Assembly (NCBI GenBank): GCA_965153355.1
Contig: OZ231126.1
Coordinates: 45,632,001-45,696,000, forward strand
DNA length: 64,000 nt
DNA from: Flaccisagitta enflata
Taxonomy: Eukaryota > Chaetognatha > Sagittoidea > Aphragmophora
Reading direction: 5' to 3'
Below are positions 12,936 through 25,487 of this stretch, one piece after another. The number at the start of each line of letters is the position of its first letter. Position 1 is the stretch's first letter. Under the pieces are notes generated by a model. That model was not told the origin of the DNA, ran no database searches, and was given only the letters and a program-made list of their open reading frames with translations. A program made the translations under genes and the position numbers.

Positions 12936-12983
<48 letters not shown>
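12934..12983. repeat. (GA)n microsatellite
   Basis: A 50 bp run with one AAG interruption. It leads into degenerate GACAGA repeats to about 13200. Confidence 0.92.
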
Positions 12984-12988
<5 letters not shown>

Positions 12989-13462
12989 CTATTTTGACAG
13001 ACAGAAAAAGAGACAGCGATACAGAGGAGCAAACAGGCAGATTAACAGGCAAATGATAAAACAGACATATAGGCTGAAAAACGGGCACAGACAGACGGGC
13101 AGAATGACAGGCTGATTGACGTACTCATTGAAAGACAAAATCATAGACAGATTGACAGAAAGACTGAGAGATAAACCGACAGAAAGAAAGAGAGTGAGTA
13201 TGTGTAGTGAAAAGGGAAGAGGACAGGGAGTCAGTGTAAGAAAGATGTAAAAATCCATGCGCAGAAAGGGCAAATAAAGTAAGGCGAGGATACCGAATCT
13301 CGGCTTTTGGGTTTTTGGGTTTATATCTATGGACCGAGTCATCATTGGTGGCGATGGGTAATTTTATTGAAAAACCGATCAGCCTACAATTTCTTTTAAT
13401 CCCTTTCGGGGCTGATTTCTGAATAAATCCCGTTGGTTTCGACCTTTTTGAAGATGTTTTTG

Positions 13463-13641
<179 letters not shown>

Positions 13642-14029
13642 TTTCTTGTTTTTATTGTTGTTGTTATACACATCTCTTTGCGGCTCTTTCTTCTTCATGT
13701 CTACTCATCCCTCTCAGACTATAACCACGCAAATTCTTGGTTTCAAAATTTGCTTGATCGTGATTCATGAGTCATCTCGAATCGGAATCAGTCCAAGAGG
13801 CTTACAATCTAGATTAAGATCAAGGAGAATCGACAAACGTGGTGCAGCAAACTGCGTTTTGTTTGCCGGATTAGGAGACGGTTTGCATTTGGTCACCGAC
13901 TTTCATGACTGCAGACTTAGGCCCACTGATATTGTTGTAAAATACAAAAGCTTCACTGAATATAGTGATTTATCATTTGGTCCTTGCAATAGTTCGAAAA
14001 TCCCCTTTTCGATTATTTTTCTCTTTTAA

Positions 14030-14139
14030 TTTGCGGCATCGCATCTCTATAAGAGGGTCTGTCCGTCGGTCCGTCTGTCCGTTACGCTTCCTCTAATATC
14101 ACGCAGATGACGCATCGATTTGCCCGCCAGGGCTTGTAA
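14030..14139 (+). mobile_element. Short C-type KHE
   Basis: GCGGCATCGCATCTCTATAAGAG at the left is a shrunken C-type hairpin. At the right GACGCATCGATTTGCCCG leads into GGGCTTGT. A short (CCGT) core lies between. C-type copies elsewhere carry the key AGATGCGTCC. Confidence 0.6.
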
Positions 14140-14377
14140 ATATGCTTACCCCCAAATGATTTCGTGCACCCAAACGAGGGCTTTTTTAAAGCACAGTTGA
14201 ACCTTCAATTTTGCCAGTCTTTTCATTCTTTCGTTGACCCTAATCACCCTCCTCTCTTTCGTTCATTATCCACCTTAAAATATTAACACCAAGTCACAAG
14301 ATGGATTTTGATGATTTCACCTTCGACACCCTTACTCCTCTCCACCATCAGTGATCAGTGATCAGTGTCCATCATCT

Positions 14378-14720
14378 GCCATCGTCACTATTTCTCCCTC
14401 TTCCCTTCCACTTCTCTATCCACCATCATTTCCTTCCAAACCCCCCCTTCACAACTCCACCTTCTCCACAACCACCGCAACCTCCCTCTACCCTTCCATC
14501 GTCACTATTTCTCCCTCTACCCTTCCCCCTCTCGCCACCATCATTCCCTTCTTAACCCCCACCCACAACACCACCTTCCACACACACCCCGCAACCTCCC
14601 CCTACCCTTTCATCGTCACTATTTCTCCCTCTACCCTTCCACCTCTCTCCACCATCATTTCCATTTTAACCCCCACCCCACAACTTCACCTTACCCACAC
14701 CCACCGCGACCTTCCACACT
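14378..14720 (+). repeat. Three-copy ~115 bp pyrimidine-rich minisatellite
   Basis: ATCGTCACTATTTCTCCCTC recurs near 14381, 14499 and 14611. Each is followed by CCACCATCAT, an ACCCCC stretch, an ACACC stretch and CGCAACCTCC. Frames stay open by composition only. Confidence 0.8.
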
Positions 14721-15938
14721 TTCCATCTTTCACTCTTTTCACTCCCTCTCTGTTAGGCGCAGACAGAAGGTTTCCCGTCGTCCGTCGTAGTCTATCATCG
14801 ACTGCTGACGGTGACGGTCGTCGATAGGGTTAAAGTCGTCGTTGCGATGGGGTTAAAAGAAACCTTCTCGGGCGCGCGCCCGCCTTTCTTACACTTGGAA
14901 GGACAACTAGACTCGAAAGAGTTTCTTGGCTTTTGTTGTCGTCGTTGAGAGTGAAATCGGCGCGCCTCGGCTCAGCTCAGGTGTGTATATCATCAGTGTC
15001 AAGTCGACTGTATCGACTTTATTGTGTCTCCAAGCTTACAGCGTCGAAACAGATTTGAGACATGATGAAAGTCCTTGAAAAGTCATGAACAAGTTAGAAA
15101 GCTGTAAATTCTAGACTACAAGGGATCCGTTGATTGGGGTCAGTTTAAAATCAAATAGAGACCAATAGTTGAAAATTCAACATTCACTTCTTTCGAAATA
15201 CGGAAAATTTGCAAAATGACTGGAAATTTCGTTTCGGATTATCGGATATCTAAAAACTAAGTTAAAGTGGGAACATTTCCTGACGTCGTTTACAAGCTTT
15301 CACCGCACCCAATTGAACCAATTTACCTCAACAGACGTGAAAAAGAAATCCAGGTGGCGTCAATTCCAAGTAACATCGCCATGTCGTAACTAACGCTTTT
15401 GACAAACAAATCGTCTCGGTGAACGTCTTCGTCGTCATCGACATCGTCATTATCTTTGTCGTGATCGTCATCATCTATACACCGTCATTGCAGTTCTGTT
15501 CATCACTGTCGTCGTCATAGTCACTGTCATCGTCACAACCGTCATCCTGAGTCCGTCACCGACGACCGGAAACGACGTTTTCGGCGCCTCTCGACGCCTT
15601 CGAAGGCGACAAACGCGTTGACGCGTCATTTCTCACGTGAGAAACCAATTTCATTCCTTCTTTACCCAATCGGTAATAACAAGAATGAAGTCAAAACGTT
15701 ACAAAATGACTCGATTTTGAGTACCGACGAAGCTTTTCCTTTCCTAAATTACCTGCAATCAAAATTCACTCTCGAAAATTTTAACGTCAGTCGATTACAG
15801 CAAAAAATGTGGGCGTAGCGCGAGCGAAGAAGGAATAGGAGCACTTTTTCCCCTTTCATGTGTTCCGGTGTTTATCGTCGGTCTGTCTATCTGTCTGCCT
15901 GTCTGCCTTTGTGTCTGTCTGACTGCGCTTAGAACTGT

Positions 15939-15942
<4 letters not shown>

Positions 15943-15986
<44 letters not shown>
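15943..15986. repeat. (CT)n microsatellite
   Basis: A 44 bp run preceded by CTGT repeats. Confidence 0.95.
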
Positions 15987-15988
<2 letters not shown>

Positions 15989-17518
15989 ATTCATTATTAA
16001 AGGAAAAAAACGATTTTGAAGTTTTGCTCTCTGATATTTTCCCCCGGTGGCTTGGTGGCCTCTCGATTTCTTACACGAGGTTTTATTAAACGTTGCCCAA
16101 AGTTGCGTTTTGGGGGCACTTATTTACCATCGTTTTTGTTTTCCTTTTAAACATTACCGAAGAAGTTCATCCCTCCCTCGCCACCATCACCACTTTCTTA
16201 GGCGTCTTTACATAGTCAATCTACCGCGCGATTTAGGACCCTGACACTCAAGTGTAAACGTTGCCAATACCATCAACTATCCTTCGTTTGTCTTTAAGTC
16301 CGATCGAACCGTAGATACAAATACAAGTCATAGATTTTGTCCAAACCATGAAACACGCTTTAAGACGAATCGTGAATCTCCACTGCACCAAAATGTCATT
16401 TCTTGAGAATTCCCACCTTTCCCACCAACCAGGCTTTCCCCCTTTTCACCCATCTTTGCCTAGTTACCACCTTCTCCACCTCCGCATATTCCACCGGCCT
16501 GCCTAAAATCTGGTTAACCTCTCAAGGTGACCTCTGGGAAAGAAGAGAAAAGTTAAAATCAAATCGAATCTAATTTAGAATTGCAATTTTTGGCGTCGGA
16601 ACGAGAGCGGGGTTGGGCCGCGGTTTTCGGTAACAGGCATTATTTTAAAAGAATCAAATGAATATTAACGGAACAATCACGTACACGTTTTAATAGCAAA
16701 TTAGTCAAATAAGTTTTTGAAAGATTCAAATTGCTCTTTCTGTATTTCCATCATAGCCACAAAAGTAGTCTTTCTTTCTGTCCACTTTATCAGTATTTTC
16801 AAGATCACAAAAGTGTCTTTTTCTTTTTACAAAGATATCGTCTTAAACAAAGACTTGGATCATCTGACTTTTGTATCCATTTTGGACCGCTTTATCAAGA
16901 AATAGCAAGTGTGTTTAAGCGATTCGTTTCAAATGATGCATTTCACTAAGAGGCAAAACATTTCATTTTAACAATGATTTGATTGCAATTCTATCTACTG
17001 CTATCTGCCGGATACCGTCAGTTTTTTTCTGTCCAACTCTAATGTTCCATTCTTGAACTTTAACGGTTTATTGTTACTCATCACGGTATTCTTTGACGGT
17101 CACGCCCGAAGTAGCTGGTTGATCGTACCAGGGAGTTGGCGCGCGAGTTGTATAATCATAATTTCCCTCGATACACTGCAAATCCAGACACGCACACACA
17201 AAATATTCTTTTCCATTTTCTGCTCATCAAAGTCCCTGGAACCCTAGTTTTCCCTGACAACTTCGTCGTTACCTCATAAATGACCTCATTAGCCTACAAA
17301 TGACCCAGTCACCTTCCACGAAAGAGAGAGAAAGAGAGATGAAACGTGAGCTGAGATGCCATCGCCAGCATTTTTGGCCCCAGACGAAAGGCGACCATAA
17401 AATCAGAAAGCGAGAGTAAATAATCACTTCCAATAACGAATTTTCGTGCGATTGCCCTCACGAAATAACGCCTCTTGCTCCACCTTTAAATACGAAATGT
17501 GAGATAACCGGAGAGGGA

Positions 17519-17722
<204 letters not shown>

Positions 17723-18015
17723 AAGTGTCGGGCAATTACACAATATGGTACACAAACACGCACAGTGTTAATGGCCGTTTTACAATTTGTTTTTCAAGAT
17801 TTTATGGGGAGATGTCGAGGGGGTTTTGGAAATTTCAAATTGAAATACGCACACAAATACCGACATATTACACATACCCAAAAGCGCACGTAGACTCGCA
17901 CAGAAGCGCGCACAAAAACACACGTAACAGGCATCTTCCCACCAAGTGAACAAATTGAAAAGATAACCTGACTCGAAAGGAAATCCGTTTACACGGCTCA
18001 ACGCCTGCCTCTGGG

Positions 18016-18220
<205 letters not shown>

Positions 18221-18361
18221 AATGAAGAGAGCCAGAGAGGGAAAGCCGTTGGAATATGGGTAACAGTAAAAGTTTTTGGATCATCAACTTTGAAACCACT
18301 TTGAAACCGACGAGGTATAACGAGACCGAGACGAAAGAAAGCGAGACACTCTCCCGGCACG

Positions 18362-18488
<127 letters not shown>

Positions 18489-18554
18489 GGTGTGTACGTG
18501 CTTCGTATTCCAGGTTCCAGGTTTTTCGTTGTGTGTTTTTGGTTTGTTTTTTTT

Positions 18555-18585
18555 AGTCACGGACTATAAAAGAGGCTTTGTCCAA
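18555..18585 (+). mobile_element. KHE end fragment
   Basis: After T8, AGTCACGGACTATAAAAGAG and GCTTTGTCC match the hairpin end of B-type copies. The sequence then breaks into an unrelated G run at about 18588. Confidence 0.5.
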
Positions 18586-18614
18586 CCAGGGGGGGTACGC
18601 AGGGTACCTAAACT

Positions 18615-18696
18615 GCCGGAAGAATTGGTTCCTCCCCTGACTCCCATAGAATAATGTTTATCTAAGAAAAATCCATGGTTAAATCAATTCTTCCGG
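18615..18696. repeat. Small inverted repeat
   Basis: GCCGGAAGAATTGGTT at the left and AATCAATTCTTCCGGC at the right are near-perfect inverted copies around a ~50 bp spacer. This may be a small palindromic element or a remnant of one. Confidence 0.45.
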
Positions 18697-19019
18697 CTAT
18701 AGAAGTAGGAATAAAGTGAGGTCGAACATGTCAACAAGGAAAGAAAAAAATAATTAACAGCAATCATCATAACATTCATCAACAGAGCATTTTGTTGTTT
18801 GACAAACTTTATGCACAGAGTAGTCAATCGACACTTCTCTACTTTTTTCATAGCACTATGACTCACAACCAACGCGATCATCTGTAATCAAAGACTAGAA
18901 ACTGACCAAAGAATTTTCTGATAGTTATTTTTTGATTCATAAAATGAAGCAAAATGCCACAAGAGATCTCGAATTCAGTCGGTAAAAAATAATGGTACCC
19001 TAAAAATGTCATTTACACA

Positions 19020-19142
19020 TCTAAGGCTACGTTCGTCGTCTGTTGTCCAACCGTTGGTCCATCTATCTGTCCGTGACAATACAGTCCAAAAGTGTAGAAA
19101 CGCGCCTTTTGGATATCCTGCCCATCCGTCCGCGACGACATT
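19020..19142 (+). mobile_element. Degraded KHE remnant
   Basis: CCGTTGGTCCATC, AGTCCAAAAGTGTAGAAACGCGCC and a final CCATCCGTCCGCGACGA follow the B-type order. The hairpin and TTGTT end are gone. Confidence 0.45.
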
Positions 19143-19215
19143 AATCTTTATTAAGAACTAACGCATCATTGAAATATCGTTTTCATTTTCAAATTACCTG
19201 TATTTTGGTATTTTT

Positions 19216-20127
19216 AGATGCGTCCGTCAGGGACGCATCTCTATAAGAGATTCTGTTCATTGGTCCGTCCGTTCGTCCGTCCGTCCGTCCGTCCTTCCGT
19301 CCGCGGTCAGTCCGTCGGTCCGTCGGTCCGTAACGCCTGTGCGAAAACCGCATTTCTTAGCTGATATAGGCCACGGTGAAATCCTGTACTGAATCTAATG
19401 ATCAACAGGTCGCCCAAGGGCAATATGTGGTCAGCGATACCCGTTGCCCTGCTGTGCATGATTGTGAATTTAAGTGAGGGCAGGCAGGGCAGCGGCCCCG
19501 AAGGGGACGAAGTCCTGTAAAACACAGGGGGACTTTCGTTTGTGCGTTCCTCCATCCATACGTTTGGGCTGAATTCAGGTCTAAGAGCGCTGAGGTAAGG
19601 TTAGAAAGCCAGTTGGGGGCTTGAATGGGCTGACTTGAGGCTTGAAAGAACTGGATCAAGGCTTGGAAGGCCATAGAGAACTGACTTAAGGATCAGATAG
19701 CTGATTTGAGGCTTGAGAGGCCTAATCTAAGGTAAGAGGTTGAATTTGAGGCCTTAGAGGCCAGATTTAAGGCCTGAGAGGCCAGATTTGAGGCCTGAGA
19801 GGCCTGAGAGGCCAGATAAAAGGCCTGAGAGGCCAAATCTGAGGCCTAAGGGGCCAGATTTGAGGCCTGAGAGGCCAGATTTGAAACCTGAGGCGTCTGA
19901 GGGGGGGACGCACGCACGTACGAACGAACGAACGAACGAACGAAAGTCCCCCTGTGTTCTACAGGACTTCGTCCCCTTCGGGGCCGCTGCCCAAAAACGT
20001 GTTTTAAGAGCCTTCACTATTCTCTCGCTTCATCTGTCTGGCCATCGTTATCTCCAAATATGTCACATATTTAGTCAATACTCGCAGAGACACAGTCCGG
20101 ATACATCGTTGCCCGGTCGGGCTTGTT
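19216..20127 (+). mobile_element. C-type KHE split by a nested FB element
   Basis: The hairpin at 19216-19240 starts with the key AGATGCGTCCG and closes with GGACGCATCT. A long (CCGT)n core follows. The copy is interrupted at 19405 and resumes at about 19998, ending GGTCGGGCTTGTT at 20127. A C-type copy at 48985-49260 shows the uninterrupted order. The far key has decayed to CCGGATACATC. Confidence 0.8.
19405..19997 (-). mobile_element. FB element copy 1, nested in a C-type KHE
   Basis: The left end ACAGGTCGCCCAAGGGC and structured tail occupy 19405-19486. Inverted arms of about 55 bp (19487-19540 and 19938-19992) carry GGGCAGCGGCCCCGAAGGGG and its complement. Between them lies a 21-bp satellite built on GAGGCCAGATTTGAGGCCTGA (about 19563-19905) and a short (CGAA)n run. 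It ends CTGCCC then AAAAA. Confidence 0.85.
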
Positions 20128-20223
20128 CCTTATTGTACGGTTCATGTTTCACGTCTGTTGTATGTCAGCTTTTCCTGTTGTTCTACTTGTCTGCCTATCA
20201 GTTTTTCTGTCTACATGTCTACA

Positions 20224-20225
<2 letters not shown>

Positions 20226-20317
<92 letters not shown>
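20226..20317. repeat. (CT)n microsatellite
   Basis: A 92 bp run, 98 bp past a C-type KHE end. Confidence 0.95.
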
Positions 20318-20319
<2 letters not shown>

Positions 20320-21418
20320 GGAGGAAGGCAGAGTTTATGTGACGCCGAAGATTTGTTAGCGGCGTTGCGAGCCACAAATTGCGCGGATTTAACCCAAAAG
20401 GTTTTAGATTTTTCACCTTGAGTTTAAGCTTTAAGTGCTTTTCACGTTTCGATGTAATAAATTTAAATTTTGTCAAGGCCTTTTTCTCGACAAAAGCTTT
20501 GCCATTTTTTAGAAGATAGGACGGAGAATTAAAAGAATGAAAAGATTTGGAAAAGAGGAAGGCGCTGACTCTCATGTTTTAGTGCCTTTACATGCCTCCT
20601 TCATTTCTAGGCGCCTAGTTGGTAACATTTCTTTTTGTCTCTCACCCCTTTATTCGCCCTCAGTGAAATGAATTCGTGTTGATTTTTTTTTAAACACTGC
20701 AGATAAGCGGTGGTCATTTCGCGACGATTTTTTTGTATGTATTAAACGTCTGACATAACGACATGTGATCATCGAAAATTTTAGGTGGTATTTATGTCAC
20801 GAAAATTCTGAGAGACAAGGCCTAACAGACGAACCCAAGGCTCAAGGCTCAAGGCCCTCATGCAATCACTACCCTTCGCGTAAGCTGGATATCGCGCCAT
20901 AATCACGTCGTGTTTTATACGGAATAAAAATCGTGGATTTACCCTCTCGGACGCTCTTTCAAAATAATGGAATAATGTTAACAACGAAATGACAGACTGA
21001 CACTGCCTATTATAGATATTCGATGACGTACCTTTAAAAAAAATCTCGGTAATATACTAACCTCCATATAATGAGGAAAAAACAGAGAAAGAGAATTTGA
21101 GCAATGAAATTTTTTTCTTCTTCACATCTTTTATCAGGGGGAAATAAATGAATTGGTCTGGCAGAAGCTTTGATTACATTTTCTCCCTTTCTCCTTCTCT
21201 CCTTGAAAATGGTTCCCAGGCCTCGGTTCATCGGACCCCCGCCTTTGTTCGCCACGTGGGTCCTGAGTGACCAAGGTCGGACAACTCCAATGATGAGCCG
21301 GGAAAAAACAGACAGAACCGACAAAACTGCCAAAACGAGAAAACGAAATATCCAAAGTTACTTTTTCCCTTCTCCTTTTCTTCCCACGGAAAATACATCT
21401 GAAAAGTACAGTAGATGT
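20318..21418. other. Unique DNA, no gene seen
   Basis: No repeat ends or convincing coding sequence. Confidence 0.55.
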
Positions 21419-21917
21419 CGTCTAGACTTGGAAATACAGGGGAGCTCATAACCTGAGCATCAGTACAATGAGGGGACTGATATTTTGCTAGTGTAATGTA
21501 TAGACCTTAAGGGGTTGACGATGGGGTATGGCATCCCTCTACGGCTTACCTTACAAAAAAAACTTTTAGTATAAAACATTAGGATCAATCACTTTTATGG
21601 CAGAATTTCAGCTTTATCTATTTGCTTAAGTTGAAAAACCAGCCCGGGGTCCGAACCTGGAACCTTTAAAGAAATAAACGACTGGCAATAAATCTGAAGT
21701 TAAGTGAGTTAACCACTTGACCAATATCGACAGCTGTTCAAGTGGAGCTAATATGATTTAGTATATTCAAAAGAATTTTCTTTCTAAAGAGCTGCCATAC
21801 CCCATCGTCAACCCTATAGGACATAAGCATTATACACACACAGTTTCATTTCACTGGCATAAATGGTAGTTATGGTATGAAGGCCCCCGTATTTCCAAGT
21901 ATAGACGACATCTACTG
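21419..21917. mobile_element. TA-flanked inverted-repeat element containing a tRNA-like segment
   Basis: Terminal repeats CAGTAGATGTCGTCTAGACT (left) and its near-complement ending CGACATCTACTG (right) are flanked by TA. Inner arms GGGTTGACGATGGGGTATGG and CCATACCCCATCGTCAACCC are also inverted. It is 499 bp with no transposase, consistent with a non-autonomous Tc1/mariner-type element. Confidence 0.82.
21632..21738 (-). other. tRNA-like segment (SINE-like or tRNA relic)
   Basis: The minus strand has TGGTCAAGTGGTTAACTC, fitting a Pol III A box, and 60-70 nt later AGGTTCGGACCCCGG, fitting a T-arm/B box. A clean cloverleaf with matching acceptor arms was not found, so it is probably a relic or SINE head. 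Confidence 0.45.
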
Positions 21918-21974
21918 TAGATCTATAAAAACAGATTTAAAATGTAGCCGAACGATAAAAAATGAGCTGTTTTT

Positions 21975-22035
21975 TCCCAAGATTAGACCCACCACCTCTT
22001 GGGCAGATGCTCTCTAACAGGGTGAGCAAAAAAAT
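21975..22035 (-). other. Second tRNA-like segment
   Basis: The minus strand reads GTTAGAGAGCATCTGCCC then GGTGGGTCTAATCTTGGG, resembling the D-arm/A box and T-arm of a tRNA but too compact for a gene. It lies just outside the preceding element. Confidence 0.35.
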
Positions 22036-23148
22036 TTGCACAAACATATGGGTATAGAATCAGCACTTCTAGATGCCCTGATAAGGTGAAATTTGAACCA
22101 TAACCCCACAATTAGTCCTACTGGACAGTAGTATGGGCCGTCATTCACTTTTCCAATTTCTGTTTCCATTGGGAGGCATCAAAGTTGAACCGCACTGTCA
22201 GATTTTGCATGAATTTTACTGGCCAAATTTAGAATGATGGAAACTCTACTCAGTCTAGTGTTTTTCTCCTGCTTGGCATCTTCTGCAAGTCATTGTCATA
22301 CACAACATGTAACCTTGACGTCAGATGGTCATAACAATTGATAATAGGGTCAAGGGGCTTAGATATATCTCACAAAATGAAAAAAATAATCATACCACTT
22401 CATAAAGGGAACAGTCAAAATCATGGTACATAGACAGTATGTGATAATGATAATAATTCATTTTCTAGACCATATATATAGCCTATAGTCATTGTATTGG
22501 TTCATTAGTATTCTTGATTACTAAAATTAAGTATTCAGTGCATATCATGATAGTATTTGCTCTACATTGCATTATTTTTCATTACTTTATCAGAGTTGTG
22601 AAAAATTTTTTGCTCATCCTGTTATCCGCGCCAGTCGATCGATCCATATTCAAAGTGATCGTAAGATAGAAATTGACTCGTATAAAATTTGTGAAATCTA
22701 CATTCATTGTACGTTTATTAAAATTATTGACAATTTCATTTCAGTTGCAGAAAATAATTCTTTTTTGTCATCACTCATATGTGAACTGTTGTGCGTATGC
22801 CTGTCGAGGTCGCATCGTGGTTTCAACGAAAACACTTGTTCTAATTCTCCTTCAATTCTCACTTATTTTTTTTCTCTCTTTCATTCAGAATCAGTCATTA
22901 ATCTTGGGTATCATTCGGCCATCAAATTCTGACGTTGGATCTTCGGTCAAACCCACAGAAGGATTGGCTATATTAGTGGAAATTCCACTTTTCATTATCC
23001 TTTTTATTTCATCCGTCACTTTCGTGTCAAGAAAAAAAAAGGATAAAAAAATCTTTGCTTTTCCTCTTTTATTACCTTTAAATGAAAATTTCCATTGGTT
23101 CAGCGTCCGACTGCGCAAACTGACCATCAAACTTCACGTCTAATTTGT
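22036..23148. other. AT-rich unique DNA, no gene seen
   Basis: Long but low-complexity AT-rich frames at 22567-23143 lack any known motif. Confidence 0.55.
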
Positions 23149-23407
23149 AGTCGCGTGCACGCGACTCTACACCTTGCCGTGTCGGTCGGTAAGTCGGTAG
23201 GTCGGTCCGTCCGTCCGTCCGTCGGTCCGTCACATTTTTAAATTTTTGACATTTTTGGACGTTTTTTAACATTTTTAAACATTATTTAACATTTTTTAGC
23301 ATGTTTAACAATCTTTAACATTTTTTAACACTTTCTGACTTTTTTGGCTTTTTAACATTTTGTCTGTCATTTCCAGACGCACGCGACTGTTGCCCTCTTG
23401 GGCTTGT
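23149..23407 (+). mobile_element. KHE copy, key AGTCGCGTGC
   Basis: The perfect palindrome AGTCGCGTGCACGCGACT is at 23149-23166, a (CCGT)/(GGTC) core at about 23180-23230 and the inverted key GCACGCGACT at 23379-23388. It ends GGGCTTGTT. The middle (23235-23360) is an unusual array of TTTTTAACAT-like units not seen in other copies. Confidence 0.8.
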
Positions 23408-23504
23408 TTTTTCTCACTCTAACTAAAATTCTTTTTCTCATTCATTGTTATTGTTCTTTCTGCTTTTCCCTTTCGTTTCATCATCCTATATCATCTTACT
23501 TTTT

Positions 23505-23738
23505 AGTTGCGAACAAGCAACTCGATAAGAGACTTTGTCTGTCTGTTGGTCAGCTGGTCCGTCATGGTGATCGTGTTGAAAAATGCAAAAACGCGCATTT
23601 TCGAGGCTCCTGTTGTGACTGTGCAATGTGCATGTGCATGTGCATGTGTGTGAGTGTGTGTGTGGGGTGGGCAAGGCTGAGGCTGGGGGTTGGATGCCCG
23701 TCCGTCCGCAACGATATTGTGACCCCGCGTCACTGGTT
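23505..23738 (+). mobile_element. KHE copy, key AGTTGCGAAC
   Basis: Hairpin AGTTGCGAACAAGCAACT lies at 23505-23522, then CTGT/CCGT repeats, AAAACGCGCATTTT, a GTGTGT-rich stretch and GTCCGCAACG (about 23705). The end CGCGTCACTGGTT is a variant shared with copies ending at 24757 and 59186. Confidence 0.75.
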
Positions 23739-23961
23739 CAGTTGAGAGTTGAAGTGACTTGACTGTTTAAGAACGTTCATCCCATTTCTTTCATTCAGTC
23801 GCGTAACATGAATGGATGTAAGAATTTGCGTCGTTCGGTCTGTGTGCATTCAGCAACGGATTTTCATTGACGCTGCCCAATGTTAACGTTTGATATGGAG
23901 TCACATCTGAGCTACTACCCTCCCGCGATAAAACAGATAAGCCGGTCTCTTCATCCTTTTT

Positions 23962-24108
23962 AGTCGCGGACACGCGACTTTAGAACCTTCCGTGTCGGTC
24001 CGTCCGTCGGTCCGTCGGTAGGTGATAGTTTTCGAATTGCGAGCGGTTTTTGCATTACTGCCCCTGCTCAACCGTCCGCGACGGTCCCGCCGTTTATCCG
24101 GCCTTGTT
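23962..24108 (+). mobile_element. KHE copy, key AGTCGCGGAC
   Basis: Hairpin AGTCGCGGACACGCGACT is at 23962-23979, the inverted key GTCCGCGACG at 24074-24083 (9 of 10 pair), and the end is CCGGCCTTGTT. With the previous two copies it forms a same-orientation cluster. Confidence 0.83.
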
Positions 24109-24517
24109 TCTGGGGGGGTGTTACTTAATACCCACGGTATCCTCCCTTGGAAAGGATTCTTTCTGATCATATCTTTCCAGATCACGCTTTCGTTCTATCC
24201 CCAACTCCCCTGAATCTCACTCTCTACTTACCCTCATTGTCGCGACGTCGGTGTTCTTCACGTTCAACTTGGCGCGAGCGCAAGCCGTGTATCTCACCTT
24301 CATTTCACTCCGGCTTTTATGAGCTTTACTCTTTTATCTTTCGCCTTTTGTTTCATCAACGACATCTACTTTTTTATTCCTTCATTCATTACGTTGCTCT
24401 TTTCTTTTTTCTTTCTTTCTCTTGCGTCTTTCTATTGTCTTTGTCGTGTTCGTCTTCCTCATCTTCTTCACCTTTTCTTTGCAGCGCCTTTTCATTCTAT
24501 GCCTTCTACGCCTTTTT

Positions 24518-24757
24518 TGTTGCGGGCATACAACTGTATAAGAGGCTTCGTCCGTCCGTCCGTCCATTAATCCGTCCGTCAGTCCATTACGATTGAGTCA
24601 AAAAGTGTGAAAACGCGCATTTGAGATGTACTGCGGTTGTGTTTGTCCGTGCGTGTTAGTGTGTGTTAGTGTGTGTGGGGTTAGGGAGGGTGTGGATGGG
24701 GGTTGTGCGCCCCTACCCACCCGTCCGCAACGATATCGTGACGCCGCGTCTCTTGCT
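24518..24757 (+). mobile_element. KHE copy, B-type variant
   Basis: GTTGCGGGCATACAAC (24519-24534) follows a T run, then CTGTATAAGAG and (CCGT)n. AAAACGCGCATTT, a GT-rich stretch, GTCCGCAAC (24723-24731) and a mutated end CTCTTGCT follow. Confidence 0.72.
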
Positions 24758-24855
24758 CTACCCGACCATCATTTTGCTCCTGTCATTTGTTCTTTCAGAA
24801 TGTAGTCAAGAGTTAGCATTTTTCCAACTTGTATCATATGTCCCATGTCCCTTTA

Positions 24856-24856
<1 letters not shown>

Positions 24857-24916
<60 letters not shown>

Positions 24917-24920
24917 CTCG

Positions 24921-24972
<52 letters not shown>
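24857..24972. repeat. (CT)n compound microsatellite
   Basis: CT with short CTGT and CTCG variants. Confidence 0.94.
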
Positions 24973-24977
<5 letters not shown>

Positions 24978-25451
24978 TGCTCATATCCGCACTACGTGTC
25001 ATTTTCTAATAAAAGTATACTTGGAGATCGGTCGTCATTACAATTCACATTCCGCCAATCTTATCTCTGTTTCTCACTAGTTAAAATGAGAGAAATTGTC
25101 TCAGTCTGTTTGTCTGTCTTTATCTGGCTGGCTGACTATCTTCGTCAGGGTACGGCAAAGTGCCTGAGCACGCGAGCATTGCTCGTAGGCAGCAAAGTAT
25201 TCTTGTAGGCAGGAGAGAAAAATATATGAAAAATTTATTATGGAAGTATGAAAAAAAAGATTTTTTAACCTGAACATCATAATTTTGTTTTTCTGAGTTT
25301 CCAATTAGTTTGATTTGAGAAAAATTTTAAATAAATTTGTAATTCTGAACCTAGAATGTATCAAAAACGTGTGAAAATTATTCAATTCTATTGTAGGCAG
25401 GAAGCGAATGGAAAATCCTGCTTGTGGGCGGCCAAAAATTTGGCCGGACCC

Positions 25452-25452
25452 T

Positions 25453-25482
<30 letters not shown>
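25452..25482. repeat. (CT)n microsatellite
   Basis: A 31 bp run. Confidence 0.92.

Positions 25483-25487
<5 letters not shown>

Noticed and set aside
14351-14827. Pro/Ser/Thr-rich frame
   Set aside because: It arises from a pyrimidine-rich ~115 bp minisatellite. Several frames are equally open.
22567-23143. Overlapping frames of 121 and 156 codons
   Set aside because: They overlap in two frames in AT-rich DNA, match no family I know, and run into a KHE.
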